From an uncultured Lachnospira sp. (GTDB lineage: Bacteria > Bacillota > Clostridia > Lachnospirales > Lachnospiraceae): a stretch of DNA of 64,000 nt. The translations under genes were made by a program, and so were the position numbers. How positions within the stretch are numbered: position 1 is the stretch's first letter; each line of letters opens with the position of its first letter. The stretch is taken from the NCBI GenBank assembly GCA_910585095.1, contig CAJUBU010000015.1:3707-67706 (forward strand). The letters are read 5' to 3'. The notes under the pieces were generated by a model that did no database searches, had not been told where the DNA came from, and worked only from the letters and a program-made list of their open reading frames with translations. Of the stretch, positions 1 through 8,148 are shown one piece after another.

Positions 1-1187
1 AAAGCCTGTACCTTTAAACATGCAGCAATAATTGTTTTTAATTCTTCTTCTTTAATACTATGCCGACTGCAACCTTGTCCTTTATTATTTTTTTGACAAA
101 TATAATATATCGTTTTTTTTCCATGATAATGGTTTACTCTCCGTGTCATCGTTTCCATACAGTCGCCACAAAATAAAAGACCTGAAAAAATATGTGAATT
201 TTTTTGCCCTTGAATTGATCTTCCATTTACAGAAAGCATTTTCTTTACATTTTTAAAATCTTCTATGCTAATAATTGCCTGGTGTGTATTTTCAACACAT
301 ATCCACTCACTCTCTGGCTTTATGATGTTCTTTTTTACTTTATAATTAATTTTTTCACGTTTTCCTTGCACTAAATTTCCTATATATACTTCATTGGTAA
401 GAATCCGTTTTACTGCCATTGCCGACCATTTTGCAATGCTTTTTGTATAAAATCCTGTCTGAAAATTCTCTCCTTTAGATTTTTTATACTCCATAGGTGA
501 TAAAATTCCTTGTGCATTTAGCTTATTTGCTATTGCAAGAAAACTGTATCCTTCTAATTTCCACGCAAATATATTTTGAACAACTTTTGCAGCATACTCA
601 TCAACCACCAATAAATTTTTATTTTTGCTGTCTTTTTTGTATCCATAAACGGCAAATGCCCCTATAAATTCACCACTTTCACGTTTTATCTTCTGATGAC
701 TTTTTACTTTCCATGAAATATCACGACAATATGAATCATTTATAAAATTTTTAACTGGAAGCACTACTGACGTTTCATTAAAATCGGCTGTCAATGTATC
801 AAAATAATCATTAATTGCAATAAATCGAACATTTAATGCTGGAAAAATTTTTTGTATAAATCGCCCTGTTTCAATATAATCTCTTCCAAATCTTGATAAA
901 TCTTTAACAATAACACAATTTACGAGACCTTCCTTAATATCATTTATCATACGCTTAAATGCTGGTCTGTCAAAATCCACGCCAGAATGCCCGTCATCAA
1001 TATATGTATCAAATAACTTCATATCTTTATTATTTCTAATAAAAGAGTATGCAAGCTCTCTCTGAAAACAAATGCTATTGCTTTCTGTTTTACAATTTTT
1101 TTCTCCTTTATCCCCATTTTTCAATATTATATCATCTCGCGACAATCGAAGATAAACGGCGACAGAGTATAGTTTTTCTTTGTTCAT
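1..1187 (-). CDS. Large serine recombinase, C-terminus cut by window edge
   Basis: Site-specific DNA recombinase that would integrate and excise the element through a Ser-DNA intermediate. The frame opens with ATG at 1187 and stays open for about 395 codons to position 1. The N-terminal resolvase domain shows YLRLSRDD with the catalytic serine at about residue 16, then DDGHSGVDFDRP and DLSRFGRD, typical of the family. A recombinase domain follows, with GAFAVYGYKK and ending near WSAMAVKRIL. A zinc ribbon comes next, with CGDC and a second Cys pair in the CQKNNKGQGC stretch. The coiled-coil and C-terminal part are missing because the window ends. It is transcribed away from the presumed attachment site at about 1594 and follows the small gene at 1221-1484. 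Family assignment is firm; whether it belongs to an ICE, phage or small transposon is unknown. Confidence 0.93.
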   Translation of the reverse strand, partial: MNKEKLYSVAVYLRLSRDDIILKNGDKGEKNCKTESNSICFQRELAYSFIRNNKDMKLFDTYIDDGHSGVDFDRPAFKRMINDIKEGLVNCVIVKDLSRFGRDYIETGRFIQKIFPALNVRFIAINDYFDTLTADFNETSVVLPVKNFINDSYCRDISWKVKSHQKIKRESGEFIGAFAVYGYKKDSKNKNLLVVDEYAAKVVQNIFAWKLEGYSFLAIANKLNAQGILSPMEYKKSKGENFQTGFYTKSIAKWSAMAVKRILTNEVYIGNLVQGKREKINYKVKKNIIKPESEWICVENTHQAIISIEDFKNVKKMLSVNGRSIQGQKNSHIFSGLLFCGDCMETMTRRVNHYHGKKTIYYICQKNNKGQGCSRHSIKEEELKTIIAACLKVQA

Positions 1188-1220
1188 TTAACTCTATTAC
1201 TTTCTATAAATAATAACTTT

Positions 1221-1484
1221 TCAATGGATAGATGCCAACTTTACAAGATATTCTTTCATTTTTTGTTCCATACTTTTTTTACAATCCATATATTTAAATT
1301 GTACTACATATTCGCCAACTTTTACGATATAAGGATTTCCAACCTGTTCTATATAATCCTTTATACGTTCTTCCATTGGTTTCTTTTCATCAATTTCTAT
1401 CTGCATGATGTCTACAAGTTCTTCTCTGTCTATTTTCATAATATCTGCTATTTTCATCTCCTGTAATTTTTCAACTGTAAACAT
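1221..1484 (-). CDS. Small DUF6870-like protein upstream of the recombinase
   Basis: An acidic soluble protein of 87 residues with no signal peptide or membrane segment. Its pattern (ELVDIMQIEID, then PMEERIKDYIEQVGNPY, then a short beta-rich stretch and a Leu-rich end) matches, from memory, the DUF6870 family. Those proteins are commonly encoded next to recombinases in Clostridia elements; their function is not known. A GTG at 1493 is also in frame, but the ribosome site AAAGGAG lies only one to two bases before it. The same site is 10 bases from the ATG at 1484, so the ATG is preferred. The gene sits 33 bases before the recombinase start and is probably co-transcribed with it. An accessory or control role in recombination is only a guess from position. 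Confidence 0.7.
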   Translation of the reverse strand: MFTVEKLQEMKIADIMKIDREELVDIMQIEIDEKKPMEERIKDYIEQVGNPYIVKVGEYVVQFKYMDCKKSMEQKMKEYLVKLASIH

Positions 1485-1938
1485 ACCAATCACACTCCTT
1501 TCCTATTAAAAATATATGACTGCAAAGGATTGTACTATTACAATTGTTATGATAAGAATACATCGAACAACTTAACATTATCATCACACACTCCCCCGTA
1601 TCAATAATACCTATTAAAACCCCTTGTCCTCGTATATCTAATGTTGGCTGATTCAAAAGAGCAGTTATGCCTGCACTGTCATAAGCAGATGTATCACTCA
1701 TTGTTGCGCTTGCCACTTGTTCTCTTAATACTTCTGCATCCATCAAACCATATAATTTAGGAATTGTACGATATTCCAAACTTCCAATATTCATATTTAA
1801 TTCTACTGGCATCTTGCCATATACAATAGACCAATTTTCATCCACATTAATACGACATTTAATTTCACTTGGAACACGAATACTTTGTGCAATATAATCC
1901 ATATATTCTTCTGACGTAATAAATTCGCTGCAATCCAT
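1471..1938 (-). pseudogene. S8 (subtilisin-like) peptidase, 5' fragment interrupted by the mobile element
   Basis: The first 115 or so codons encode the N-terminal prodomain-like part of a Lachnospiraceae-type S8 family peptidase. They end in the conserved run up to the catalytic Asp, RGQGVLIGIIDTG. Family members continue with a segment like IDYTHP, but here the frame runs into ECVMIM and some 40 unrelated residues encoded by the element before stopping at 1471. The catalytic His and Ser regions are absent. The start ATG at 1938 has a good ribosome site (AGGAG, about 4-5 bases away). The S8 fold and Asp motif are visible; loss of activity and disruption by insertion are inferred. Such peptidases are typically secreted or spore-associated in this family. 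Confidence 0.8.
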
Positions 1939-2018
1939 ACATCTCCTGACCGCCGTAATCAGCTTATTTGTTTATGTTCATTATATGCGATAAATTTTTT
2001 AGTGTTTATAGACAACAA

Positions 2019-2082
2019 AAAAGAACAGGCTTGTCAAATGTGCATATAACTTGTATATACATCTGAACTTACCTGTTCTTTT
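2019..2082 (-). terminator. Long hairpin terminator downstream of clpX
   Basis: AAAGAACAGG pairs with CCTGTTCTTT across a loop of about 44 bases that has further internal pairing (the GTGCATATA and TATATACATC parts). On the minus strand the stem is followed by TTTTTTG. It lies about 210 bases after the clpX stop and before the S8 gene. The plus strand also has T-rich sequence after the stem, so it may act in both directions. Confidence 0.6.
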
Positions 2083-2116
2083 ATATGTTTTTTGTATATT
2101 TCTTATACAATCATTC

Positions 2117-2212
2117 TCAAAAAATGATTTTAGTTAAAGTAGTCTCAATAATTGTAAATCCTTCTTTATCAATATCCATCTTCTCCTTTGTTTTTATCTC
2201 TCTAAGTTTCAT
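2117..2212 (-). other. Possible small gene or gene remnant
   Basis: Between clpX and the S8 fragment the minus strand has a 31-codon frame starting at ATG 2212. The frame is open further upstream to a TAA near 2280 without another ATG. It encodes a charged peptide (MKLREIKTKEK, then MDIDKEGFTI). I do not recognise it. It reads more like the tail of a longer protein than like random sequence, so a decayed gene end is as likely as a true small gene. The rest of 1939-2294 holds only the hairpin at 2019-2082. Confidence 0.2.
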
Positions 2213-2294
2213 CACTTCTCTTAATTCATTTTCTCCTTTTATAAACTTCACAGATATTGAAGTATAAACGGACGATTATTAACAGATTCTTCAA

Positions 2295-3713
2295 TTAATT
2301 TTTATTAGAAATCAACGGCACAACATACCCTCTCATTTGAATCAAAGGCGCGCCTTTTTTATTAATATAATCCCCTGTTATTGTCACTTTGCCAATATTG
2401 TCATCTTTTGGAATTTCATACATAATATCAAGCATATATTCCTCAATAATAGAACGCAATGCTCTTGCACCTGTCTTTTTTTCCAGCGCTTTCTGTGCGA
2501 TTGCCTCCAATGCACTATTGTCAAATTCCAATTCAACCTCATCAATCTCAAGAAGTTTTTTATATTGCTTTAAGATTGCATTTTTAGGCTTTTTGATAAT
2601 ATCAACAAGCATTTCTTTTGTAAGGCTTTCCAACGAATATATAATTGGAAGTCGTCCAAGAAACTCTGGAATCATTCCATACTTTCTAAGGTCGTCCACT
2701 GTAACTTGTTCTAATAAATTCGTTTCTTTATCATATTTATCTTTTAAATCTGCATTAAATCCAATTGAACTTTGCTTATTGAGACGTTCCTTAATAATAT
2801 CCTCTAAATCTGGAAAAGCGCCACCACATATAAAAAGTATATTACTTGTATTAATAGTAGCTAATGGAACCATCGCATTTTTGCTCGTTGCTCCTACTGG
2901 AACTTCAATATCGCTTCCTTCTAACAACTTTAACATTCCTTGCTGAACGGACTCTCCACTGACATCTCGGCTTCGGGTTTCTTTCTTTTTAGCAATCTTA
3001 TCAATCTCATCAATAAATATAATGCCATGCTGTGCCTTTTCAACATCATTGTCTGCTGCCGCAAGAAGTTTTGACACAACGCTCTCAATATCATCGCCTA
3101 TATATCCCGCTTCTGTCAATGAAGTTGCATCTGCAATAGCCAATGGCACAGACAACAATTTAGCCAATGTTTTTACAAGGTATGTCTTACCGCTTCCCGT
3201 AGGTCCAATCATTAACATATTGGACTTTTCAATCTCAATATCCTTTGGATTGGTAGCAATTCTTTTATAGTGATTATAAACGCCAACTGCCATAATCTTT
3301 TTTGCCTTTTCTTGTCCAACTACATACTGGTCAAGCATCTCCTTAATCTGATGTGGAGCTGGAACTTTCTTTAAATCAATTGGCTCATAATTGGTATCTT
3401 TTTTCTTCTTTTTCAGCTTTTGTTTGTTAGCAATATTATCTGGTATATCTTGAAAATTAAATGTTCCAAAACCACCTAGATTCTTCATCATATCATCATA
3501 ATTAATACCACTGTTATTGATTGAATCCATTGTTTTTTGCATACAATCGGAACATATATATATATTATTAGGCATGGATATCATTTTCCCTGCCTTGCTT
3601 TCTGTTCTTCTGCATATATAGCATACTTTTTCATATTCATCAGTACCGTTGGACTTTTTATCCATGTTGTCCTTTTCTTTTGATGAATCATCAATTTCTC
3701 TAAAATCGTTCAT
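2295..3713 (-). CDS. clpX: ATP-dependent Clp protease ATP-binding subunit ClpX
   Basis: AAA+ unfoldase that recognises, unfolds and threads proteins into the ClpP peptidase chamber. The N-terminal zinc-binding domain has Cys31, Cys34, Cys54 and Cys57. It is preceded by an unusual acidic and lysine-rich extension of about 28 residues. Walker A is GPTGSGKT (170-177), the pore loop GYIG (203-206; GYVG in most ClpX), and Walker B IIFIDE (231-236). The IGF loop needed for ClpP docking is present in SSIGFNAD. At 472 residues it is longer than the usual 410-430, with a Lys-rich linker (about 98-107) accounting for much of this. No clpP or tig is adjacent, so it may be a second ClpX paralogue. The ribosome site GGAGG stands about 8 bases before ATG. 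Confidence 0.95.
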   Translation of the reverse strand: MNDFREIDDSSKEKDNMDKKSNGTDEYEKVCYICRRTESKAGKMISMPNNIYICSDCMQKTMDSINNSGINYDDMMKNLGGFGTFNFQDIPDNIANKQKLKKKKKDTNYEPIDLKKVPAPHQIKEMLDQYVVGQEKAKKIMAVGVYNHYKRIATNPKDIEIEKSNMLMIGPTGSGKTYLVKTLAKLLSVPLAIADATSLTEAGYIGDDIESVVSKLLAAADNDVEKAQHGIIFIDEIDKIAKKKETRSRDVSGESVQQGMLKLLEGSDIEVPVGATSKNAMVPLATINTSNILFICGGAFPDLEDIIKERLNKQSSIGFNADLKDKYDKETNLLEQVTVDDLRKYGMIPEFLGRLPIIYSLESLTKEMLVDIIKKPKNAILKQYKKLLEIDEVELEFDNSALEAIAQKALEKKTGARALRSIIEEYMLDIMYEIPKDDNIGKVTITGDYINKKGAPLIQMRGYVVPLISNKN

Positions 3714-3763
3714 ATATAATCCTCCAAACTAGACACAAGTACAAACAAATGTCTACACGCACT

Positions 3764-3792
3764 AGTATACATACTGGCAATCATTTTAGCAA
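3764..3792 (-). promoter_or_regulatory. Predicted sigma-A promoter of clpX
   Basis: On the minus strand TTGCTA and TATACT are separated by exactly 17 bases, placing the start about 45 bases before the clpX ATG. It overlaps the end of the htrA terminator region, so clpX appears to be its own transcription unit. Confidence 0.5.
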
Positions 3793-3794
3793 GC

Positions 3795-3822
3795 AAAATC
3801 CCCCGCAAACAGGGGGGATTTT
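3795..3822 (-). terminator. Terminator after htrA
   Basis: AAAATCCCCC and GGGGGGATTTT form a GC-rich stem with a 7-base loop, followed by TTTT on both strands. It lies 32 bases after the htrA stop and directly before the clpX promoter. Confidence 0.8.
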
Positions 3823-3853
3823 TCTATAAATAATATAAATTTTTTATAATTTT

Positions 3854-5701
3854 TTAGTTGCTTTTCTTATCTAATGTTATATCTGTCGACTTTAACACAT
3901 ACTCATTGCCTTCAATATGATAATATTCTATTTTTACGGTTTCGCCAGCCTTATAATATTGCAATGTTGACAATAAAGAAGATGATGTTGAAATGCTCTG
4001 GTCGTCAAAACTTACAATAATATCGTACACGCCAAGTCCAGCCTTAGCCGCTGCTGAATTTTCTTCGACGGCACGTATCATTGTGCCTTGTGGATACCCA
4101 TACAATTCCGCTACGGAACTAGTCACATCAAGTAAGTTTACACCAAGATAACCCATTTCACTCTCACTGACTTTTGTTCTTGTTTCGCGATTCATAAGAG
4201 AATCAATTAAATCTCTTACATTAGAAATAGGAATTGAATAAGCCATACCCTGAACACCATCTGCACTTGTCTTTGCAAAATTAATGCCAACTACTTTGCC
4301 AGAGGCATCAAGCAATGCACCGCCGCTATTGCCGGAGTTAATTGCCGCATCGGTCATAATTAAATTATCAAATGTAACATTGTCTACGGTTATAGAACGA
4401 TTTAATGCACTGATAATACCTGATGTAACAGACTGTCCTTTTCCTAAAGCATTGCCGATTGCCACAACTTCCTGCCCTAATACAACACTGTCTGAATCCC
4501 CTAATTCAGCTATCGCTATTTGATTCATGGTGCTGCTTTTTATGGTGCTTAAAGGAACCGTTACAACAGCCACATCTTTATTTGATTTTGACCCCTTTAC
4601 TGTACATTCCACACTCTCATTATCAATAAATGTACAAGTCAAGTTATTGACATCTTCCACCACATGTGCATTTGTAAGTACTAACAATTCTGAATCATTT
4701 TTTCCCACAATAATTCCTGTTCCGCTTGTCTGTGCCTGATAATTTTGACCAAAGCCGCCAAACAGTGAACCGCTGCCGCTTACCTGTGTCGTTCCTGACA
4801 ACGCTACCATTGCAGGCATTGCAGCGCTTGCAACTTTTTTGACATTCAATTCTTCTGAAGACGAAATCTTAATATTATCAAAATTATCCGAACCTTCCAA
4901 TGCTGCTCCAGAAGACACTAATGGAAGCTGTATACCTGAACTGCTATTGACAGGCTTTATCTTATTGGCTGTATAATACACACCATACATTGTACCGCCT
5001 GCAATAACACCAAACATCACTGCTGAAAGTGCTACGGCAGCTATTCTTTTGCCGATTCCGCTCTTATTTTTCACTTTTTTAGCATTAAAACTATTGTTCA
5101 TATTATTGGCTTTGCCATTCATAGGATTCTTGTTGTTTATATTATTATTCGGATTGTTATATGGATTATAACCAGAATAATTATTATTGCCTGCATAACG
5201 ATTATTTGCAGAATTATTATTGCTATAGCCCATATTGTTATTGCCATAGTTCATATTATTATTTCCATATCCCATATTTCCATTATAATTTGCATTATTG
5301 TTATTATAATTATTATTGCCTGTTGTATTATATCCTGTAGCATTATTATTGTTATAATTATTATAAGTACTATTCATATTATTATTTGTATCCATGCCAT
5401 TTATGTTATTATTCATATCCATATTTATATTATTATTAACATCATTATCTACACTCATCTTGTTGATATTAACATCATCATTTTGTTCAATATTTGTAAC
5501 ACCATTATTAATAATATCACCTTGTGTCATTCTGTAATTTCCATTTTCTTCCATTTCGTTATTTTTTCCTAATATATTATTTTCAATATTATTATTTTCT
5601 GTATTCCCATTTTCCATATTATTATTTTCCATACTATTGCTCTCTACATTATTGTTTTCAACATTCCCATTTTCCATATTATTATTTTCGTTATCGTACA
5701 T
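3854..5701 (-). CDS. htrA: HtrA/DegP-type membrane-anchored serine protease with Asn-rich tail
   Basis: S1C family trypsin-like protease that degrades misfolded proteins outside the membrane. Residues 1-200 are a cytoplasmic tail dominated by Asn, Met, Gly and Tyr. One transmembrane helix follows (about 219-243), then the protease domain with His346 (LTNAHVVED), Asp376 (NKDVAVV) and Ser459 (NSGNSGGAL). A single PDZ domain (about 515-610) begins MGYLGVNLLD. Firmicute HtrA proteins usually have a short cytoplasmic tail, so the 200-residue low-complexity stretch, written in ATT/ATA/ACA-rich codons, is unusual. The start is backed by AGGAGA spaced 7-8 bases from the ATG. It has its own promoter (5739-5767) and terminator (3795-3822), so it is probably monocistronic. 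Confidence 0.93.
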   Translation of the reverse strand: MYDNENNNMENGNVENNNVESNSMENNNMENGNTENNNIENNILGKNNEMEENGNYRMTQGDIINNGVTNIEQNDDVNINKMSVDNDVNNNINMDMNNNINGMDTNNNMNSTYNNYNNNNATGYNTTGNNNYNNNNANYNGNMGYGNNNMNYGNNNMGYSNNNSANNRYAGNNNYSGYNPYNNPNNNINNKNPMNGKANNMNNSFNAKKVKNKSGIGKRIAAVALSAVMFGVIAGGTMYGVYYTANKIKPVNSSSGIQLPLVSSGAALEGSDNFDNIKISSSEELNVKKVASAAMPAMVALSGTTQVSGSGSLFGGFGQNYQAQTSGTGIIVGKNDSELLVLTNAHVVEDVNNLTCTFIDNESVECTVKGSKSNKDVAVVTVPLSTIKSSTMNQIAIAELGDSDSVVLGQEVVAIGNALGKGQSVTSGIISALNRSITVDNVTFDNLIMTDAAINSGNSGGALLDASGKVVGINFAKTSADGVQGMAYSIPISNVRDLIDSLMNRETRTKVSESEMGYLGVNLLDVTSSVAELYGYPQGTMIRAVEENSAAAKAGLGVYDIIVSFDDQSISTSSSLLSTLQYYKAGETVKIEYYHIEGNEYVLKSTDITLDKKSN

Positions 5702-5738
5702 GATAATTCTCCTTTCTATTCTTCCATAGTGCCATTTA

Positions 5739-5767
5739 TTTATATGTTATTTTCTGTCATAACACAA
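5739..5767 (-). promoter_or_regulatory. Possible promoter of htrA
   Basis: TTGTGT and TATAAA are 17 bases apart on the minus strand, about 40 bases before the htrA start. The match is moderate and no operator-like inverted repeat was noticed around it. Confidence 0.35.
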
Positions 5768-5837
5768 CGCATTCCAATCAAAGCCCCTGCTATAAAAACC
5801 CTTGCAGCATCTCATTGTTCACAGGAATAAACTCACA

Positions 5838-5898
5838 TAAAAAATGAACACATCTTCATTGCTTGTATGTTTGTATACTAACAATGAAATGTGTTCAT
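5838..5898 (-). terminator. Strong terminator after phosphoglucomutase
   Basis: ATGAACACAT pairs with ATGTGTTCAT, and the inner TTCATTG/CAATGAA extends the stem to about 17 pairs with one bulge. On the minus strand it is followed by TTTTTTATG. It starts about 50 bases after the pgm stop and closes the cdaA-cdaR-ptsH-pgm block. Confidence 0.8.
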
Positions 5899-5949
5899 AT
5901 TGTGTTTTTATTGTTAAAAAAGATTGAATCAAAACATTTTAAAATTCAC

Positions 5950-7677
5950 TTATTGTCCTACAAGTTCCATTACAGCCTTTTTCAATGCTTCTTCTTTTGC
6001 GCTTGCATCCTCAAGACTTGAACCTTTAACACCAATATAAAACTTGATTTTTGGCTCTGTTCCCGAAGGTCTTGCACAGCACCACGCATTGTCTGAAAGA
6101 GCATAATACAATACATTTGAATTCGGAAGTCCTGTGCTTTTCTTTTCATTGGTTGCCATAATAATACACTCATCTTTCTTATAATCCCTAGCTTCAAGGA
6201 CGTCCCAATCGCCCAATTTTGACGGTGTATTGTTTCTAAGATTATCCATCATCTCAGCAATCTTTGCAGCGCCTTCTGCACCCTTCATCGTAATGGCAAC
6301 TTGGCTTTCTTTATAATAACCATATTTTTCATAAATCTGAATCATCTGGTCCCAAAGAGTAAGATTTTTGGTCTTATAATATGCAGCAGCTTCACAAAGT
6401 GCCATCACTGCAACAATCGCATCTTTATCTCTTGCATGTGTACCGACAAGACAGCCATAACTTTCCTCAAAACCAAATTCATAAAAATAGCTATTTTGCT
6501 GTTCAAATAATTTAATCTGTTCACCAATAAATTTAAATCCTGTAAGAACTTCTATCAGTTTTACATTATACTCAGCAGCAATTGCATCCGCCATATTGGT
6601 TGATACAATCGTCTTAATAAATGCTCCATTATCATGAAGTAATCCTTTTTCTTTACGCTGTGAAAGGATATATTCTGCAATAAGCATACCAGACATATTA
6701 CCTGTAAATGACTTGTATTCTCCTGTTTTAGAATCCTTTGCATAGATACCAAGTCGGTCTGCATCAGGGTCTGTTGCAAGAACAATATCTGCATCTTTTT
6801 CTTTAGCAAGCTTTAACGCATATGTAAATGCTTTTGGGTCTTCTGGGTTTGGGTAATCCAATGTTGTAAAATCTGGGTCTGGCTTTTCTTGCTCTGGAAC
6901 AACAAACACATGCTTAAATCCTAATTCTTTAAGAATTCTTCTTACAGGAACATTACCTGTACCGTTAAACGGTGTATATACAATCTTAATATCATCTGCA
7001 ACTTGCTTTATAATATCGCCATTAATACTCATCTTCTTGAGGGCTTCAATATATTTATCATCCATGTCAAATCCGATGATATTATACAAACCACATGCCC
7101 TTGCTTCATCAATATCCATTGTCTTGCACGCATTAAAATCAGTAACTGCCTTTACTTCCCCAATAATGGAAGAATCATATGGTGCTGTTACCTGTGCGCC
7201 ATCTTCCCAATACACTTTATATCCATTATACTCTGGTGGATTATGACTTGCTGTAACGACAATACCTGCAGTACAATGCAGTTCTCTTAAAGCAAAGGAC
7301 AATTCTGGCGTAGGTCGCAGTGTCGGAAACACATATGCTTTAATTCCATTTGCAGCCAAACATAACGCTGCTTCATCTGCAAATTCTGGAGACATTCTTC
7401 TGGAATCATAGGCAATTGCTACACCTTTATCAGCAACGCCCTGTTTTATAATAAAATTGGCAAGACCTTGTGTTGCTTTTCTTACAGTGTAAATATTCAT
7501 TCGATTGGTTCCATTGCCAATGACACCTCGTAGACCACCTGTGCCAAACTCCAATTCCTTATAAAATCTGTCCTGAATCTCATCTTCATTGTCTGCAATT
7601 GATTTTAACTCAGCTCTTGTAGCTTCATCAAAATACTCATTATCGCACCATTCCTTGTAAGTTTCCATGTAACCCAT
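5950..7677 (-). CDS. pgm: Phosphoglucomutase/phosphomannomutase (alpha-D-phosphohexomutase)
   Basis: Cytosolic enzyme that interconverts glucose-1-phosphate and glucose-6-phosphate (possibly also the mannose forms), feeding UDP-glucose and wall or glycolipid synthesis. The phosphoserine loop is TASHNPPEYNG with Ser144. The metal loop is DPDADR (303-308), and the phosphate-binding motif RPSGTEPKIKF lies near residue 540. Its 575 residues match the long PgcA-type mutases rather than GlmM (about 450). It stands where glmM normally follows cdaA-cdaR, with ptsH in between. The start ATG at 7677 has AGAGG about 8 bases upstream; a Met three codons later is possible. A strong terminator follows at 5838-5898. 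Confidence 0.95.
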   Translation of the reverse strand: MGYMETYKEWCDNEYFDEATRAELKSIADNEDEIQDRFYKELEFGTGGLRGVIGNGTNRMNIYTVRKATQGLANFIIKQGVADKGVAIAYDSRRMSPEFADEAALCLAANGIKAYVFPTLRPTPELSFALRELHCTAGIVVTASHNPPEYNGYKVYWEDGAQVTAPYDSSIIGEVKAVTDFNACKTMDIDEARACGLYNIIGFDMDDKYIEALKKMSINGDIIKQVADDIKIVYTPFNGTGNVPVRRILKELGFKHVFVVPEQEKPDPDFTTLDYPNPEDPKAFTYALKLAKEKDADIVLATDPDADRLGIYAKDSKTGEYKSFTGNMSGMLIAEYILSQRKEKGLLHDNGAFIKTIVSTNMADAIAAEYNVKLIEVLTGFKFIGEQIKLFEQQNSYFYEFGFEESYGCLVGTHARDKDAIVAVMALCEAAAYYKTKNLTLWDQMIQIYEKYGYYKESQVAITMKGAEGAAKIAEMMDNLRNNTPSKLGDWDVLEARDYKKDECIIMATNEKKSTGLPNSNVLYYALSDNAWCCARPSGTEPKIKFYIGVKGSSLEDASAKEEALKKAVMELVGQ

Positions 7678-7840
7678 GTTTTTTACCTCTTTCTTAATTT
7701 ATTTTCACAATTATGCAGAAACATATAAATATTGCTGATAGACATTTTATATCAAACAACACATTGATATGTCACATACATATCTTTATGAATACAAGAA
7801 TAAACAACAAATGTTTACTTCATAAAACATTATTATATTC

Positions 7841-8110
7841 TTAATCATCTTCTAAAGCCTGTATGAATTTAGAAGATACAGCTTCAAGTGCCTCCTCCTC
7901 GTCCGTGCCTTCACATATAAGTTTAATTTCTTCACCACATTTTACACCCGATGCCAATATTGATATTACACTTTTAGCATTGGCTGTCTTTCCAACACCA
8001 TACTCAAAATTAATAGAAGAATCATATTTTACGGCCTCTTCACTCATTGCCCCTGCTGGACGCAAATGTATGCCTAGCACACTATTTACAATAATATTCT
8101 TACTAACCAT
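7841..8110 (-). CDS. ptsH: Phosphocarrier protein HPr
   Basis: Small cytosolic phosphocarrier that takes a phosphate from enzyme I and hands it to sugar-specific EII proteins. His15 sits in GIHLRPAG and is the PEP-dependent phosphorylation site. Ser47 in NAKSVISILASG is equivalent to Ser46, the HPr kinase site used for carbon catabolite control in Firmicutes. The length (89 residues) is normal. It lies 38 bases after cdaR and 163 bases before pgm and is not next to ptsI, which is usual for Lachnospiraceae but unlike Bacillus. The start ATG at 8110 has AGGAGG about 6 bases before it. HPr family membership is certain; whether it serves sugar transport, regulation or both cannot be told. Confidence 0.95.
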   Translation of the reverse strand: MVSKNIIVNSVLGIHLRPAGAMSEEAVKYDSSINFEYGVGKTANAKSVISILASGVKCGEEIKLICEGTDEEEALEAVSSKFIQALEDD

Positions 8111-8148
8111 GTCTATCCTCCTATTCTAAAAACTCAATTCTTATAAAT

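Larger units (their letters stand above)
1..1594. mobile_element. End of an integrated element (ICE or transposon type) carrying a serine recombinase
   Basis: The stretch from the left window edge to about 1594 looks like one end of an integrated element. It holds a large serine recombinase reading toward the interior and a small accessory gene. Next to it is a host gene whose S8-peptidase homology stops abruptly after the motif GIIDTG (about 1594-1602). The right boundary is inferred from this loss of homology and is good to roughly 10 bp. The other end, with the rest of the peptidase gene, would lie to the left of the window. Cargo genes and element type cannot be judged from here. Confidence 0.7.

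Noticed and set aside
2085..2267. Plus-strand 60-codon frame beyond clpX
   Set aside because: No ribosome site, hydrophobic AT-rich composition, and it overlaps the more coherent minus-strand fragment and the clpX terminator.
2389..2946. Plus-strand open frame of 185 codons inside clpX
   Set aside because: It is antisense to a clearly conserved gene, has a Ser/Ile-rich shadow composition and no ribosome site.
5101..5690. Repetitive ATT/ATA-rich tract considered as a CRISPR or tandem repeat array
   Set aside because: There is no fixed repeat-spacer spacing, and the tract is an open reading frame continuous with htrA (Asn codons).
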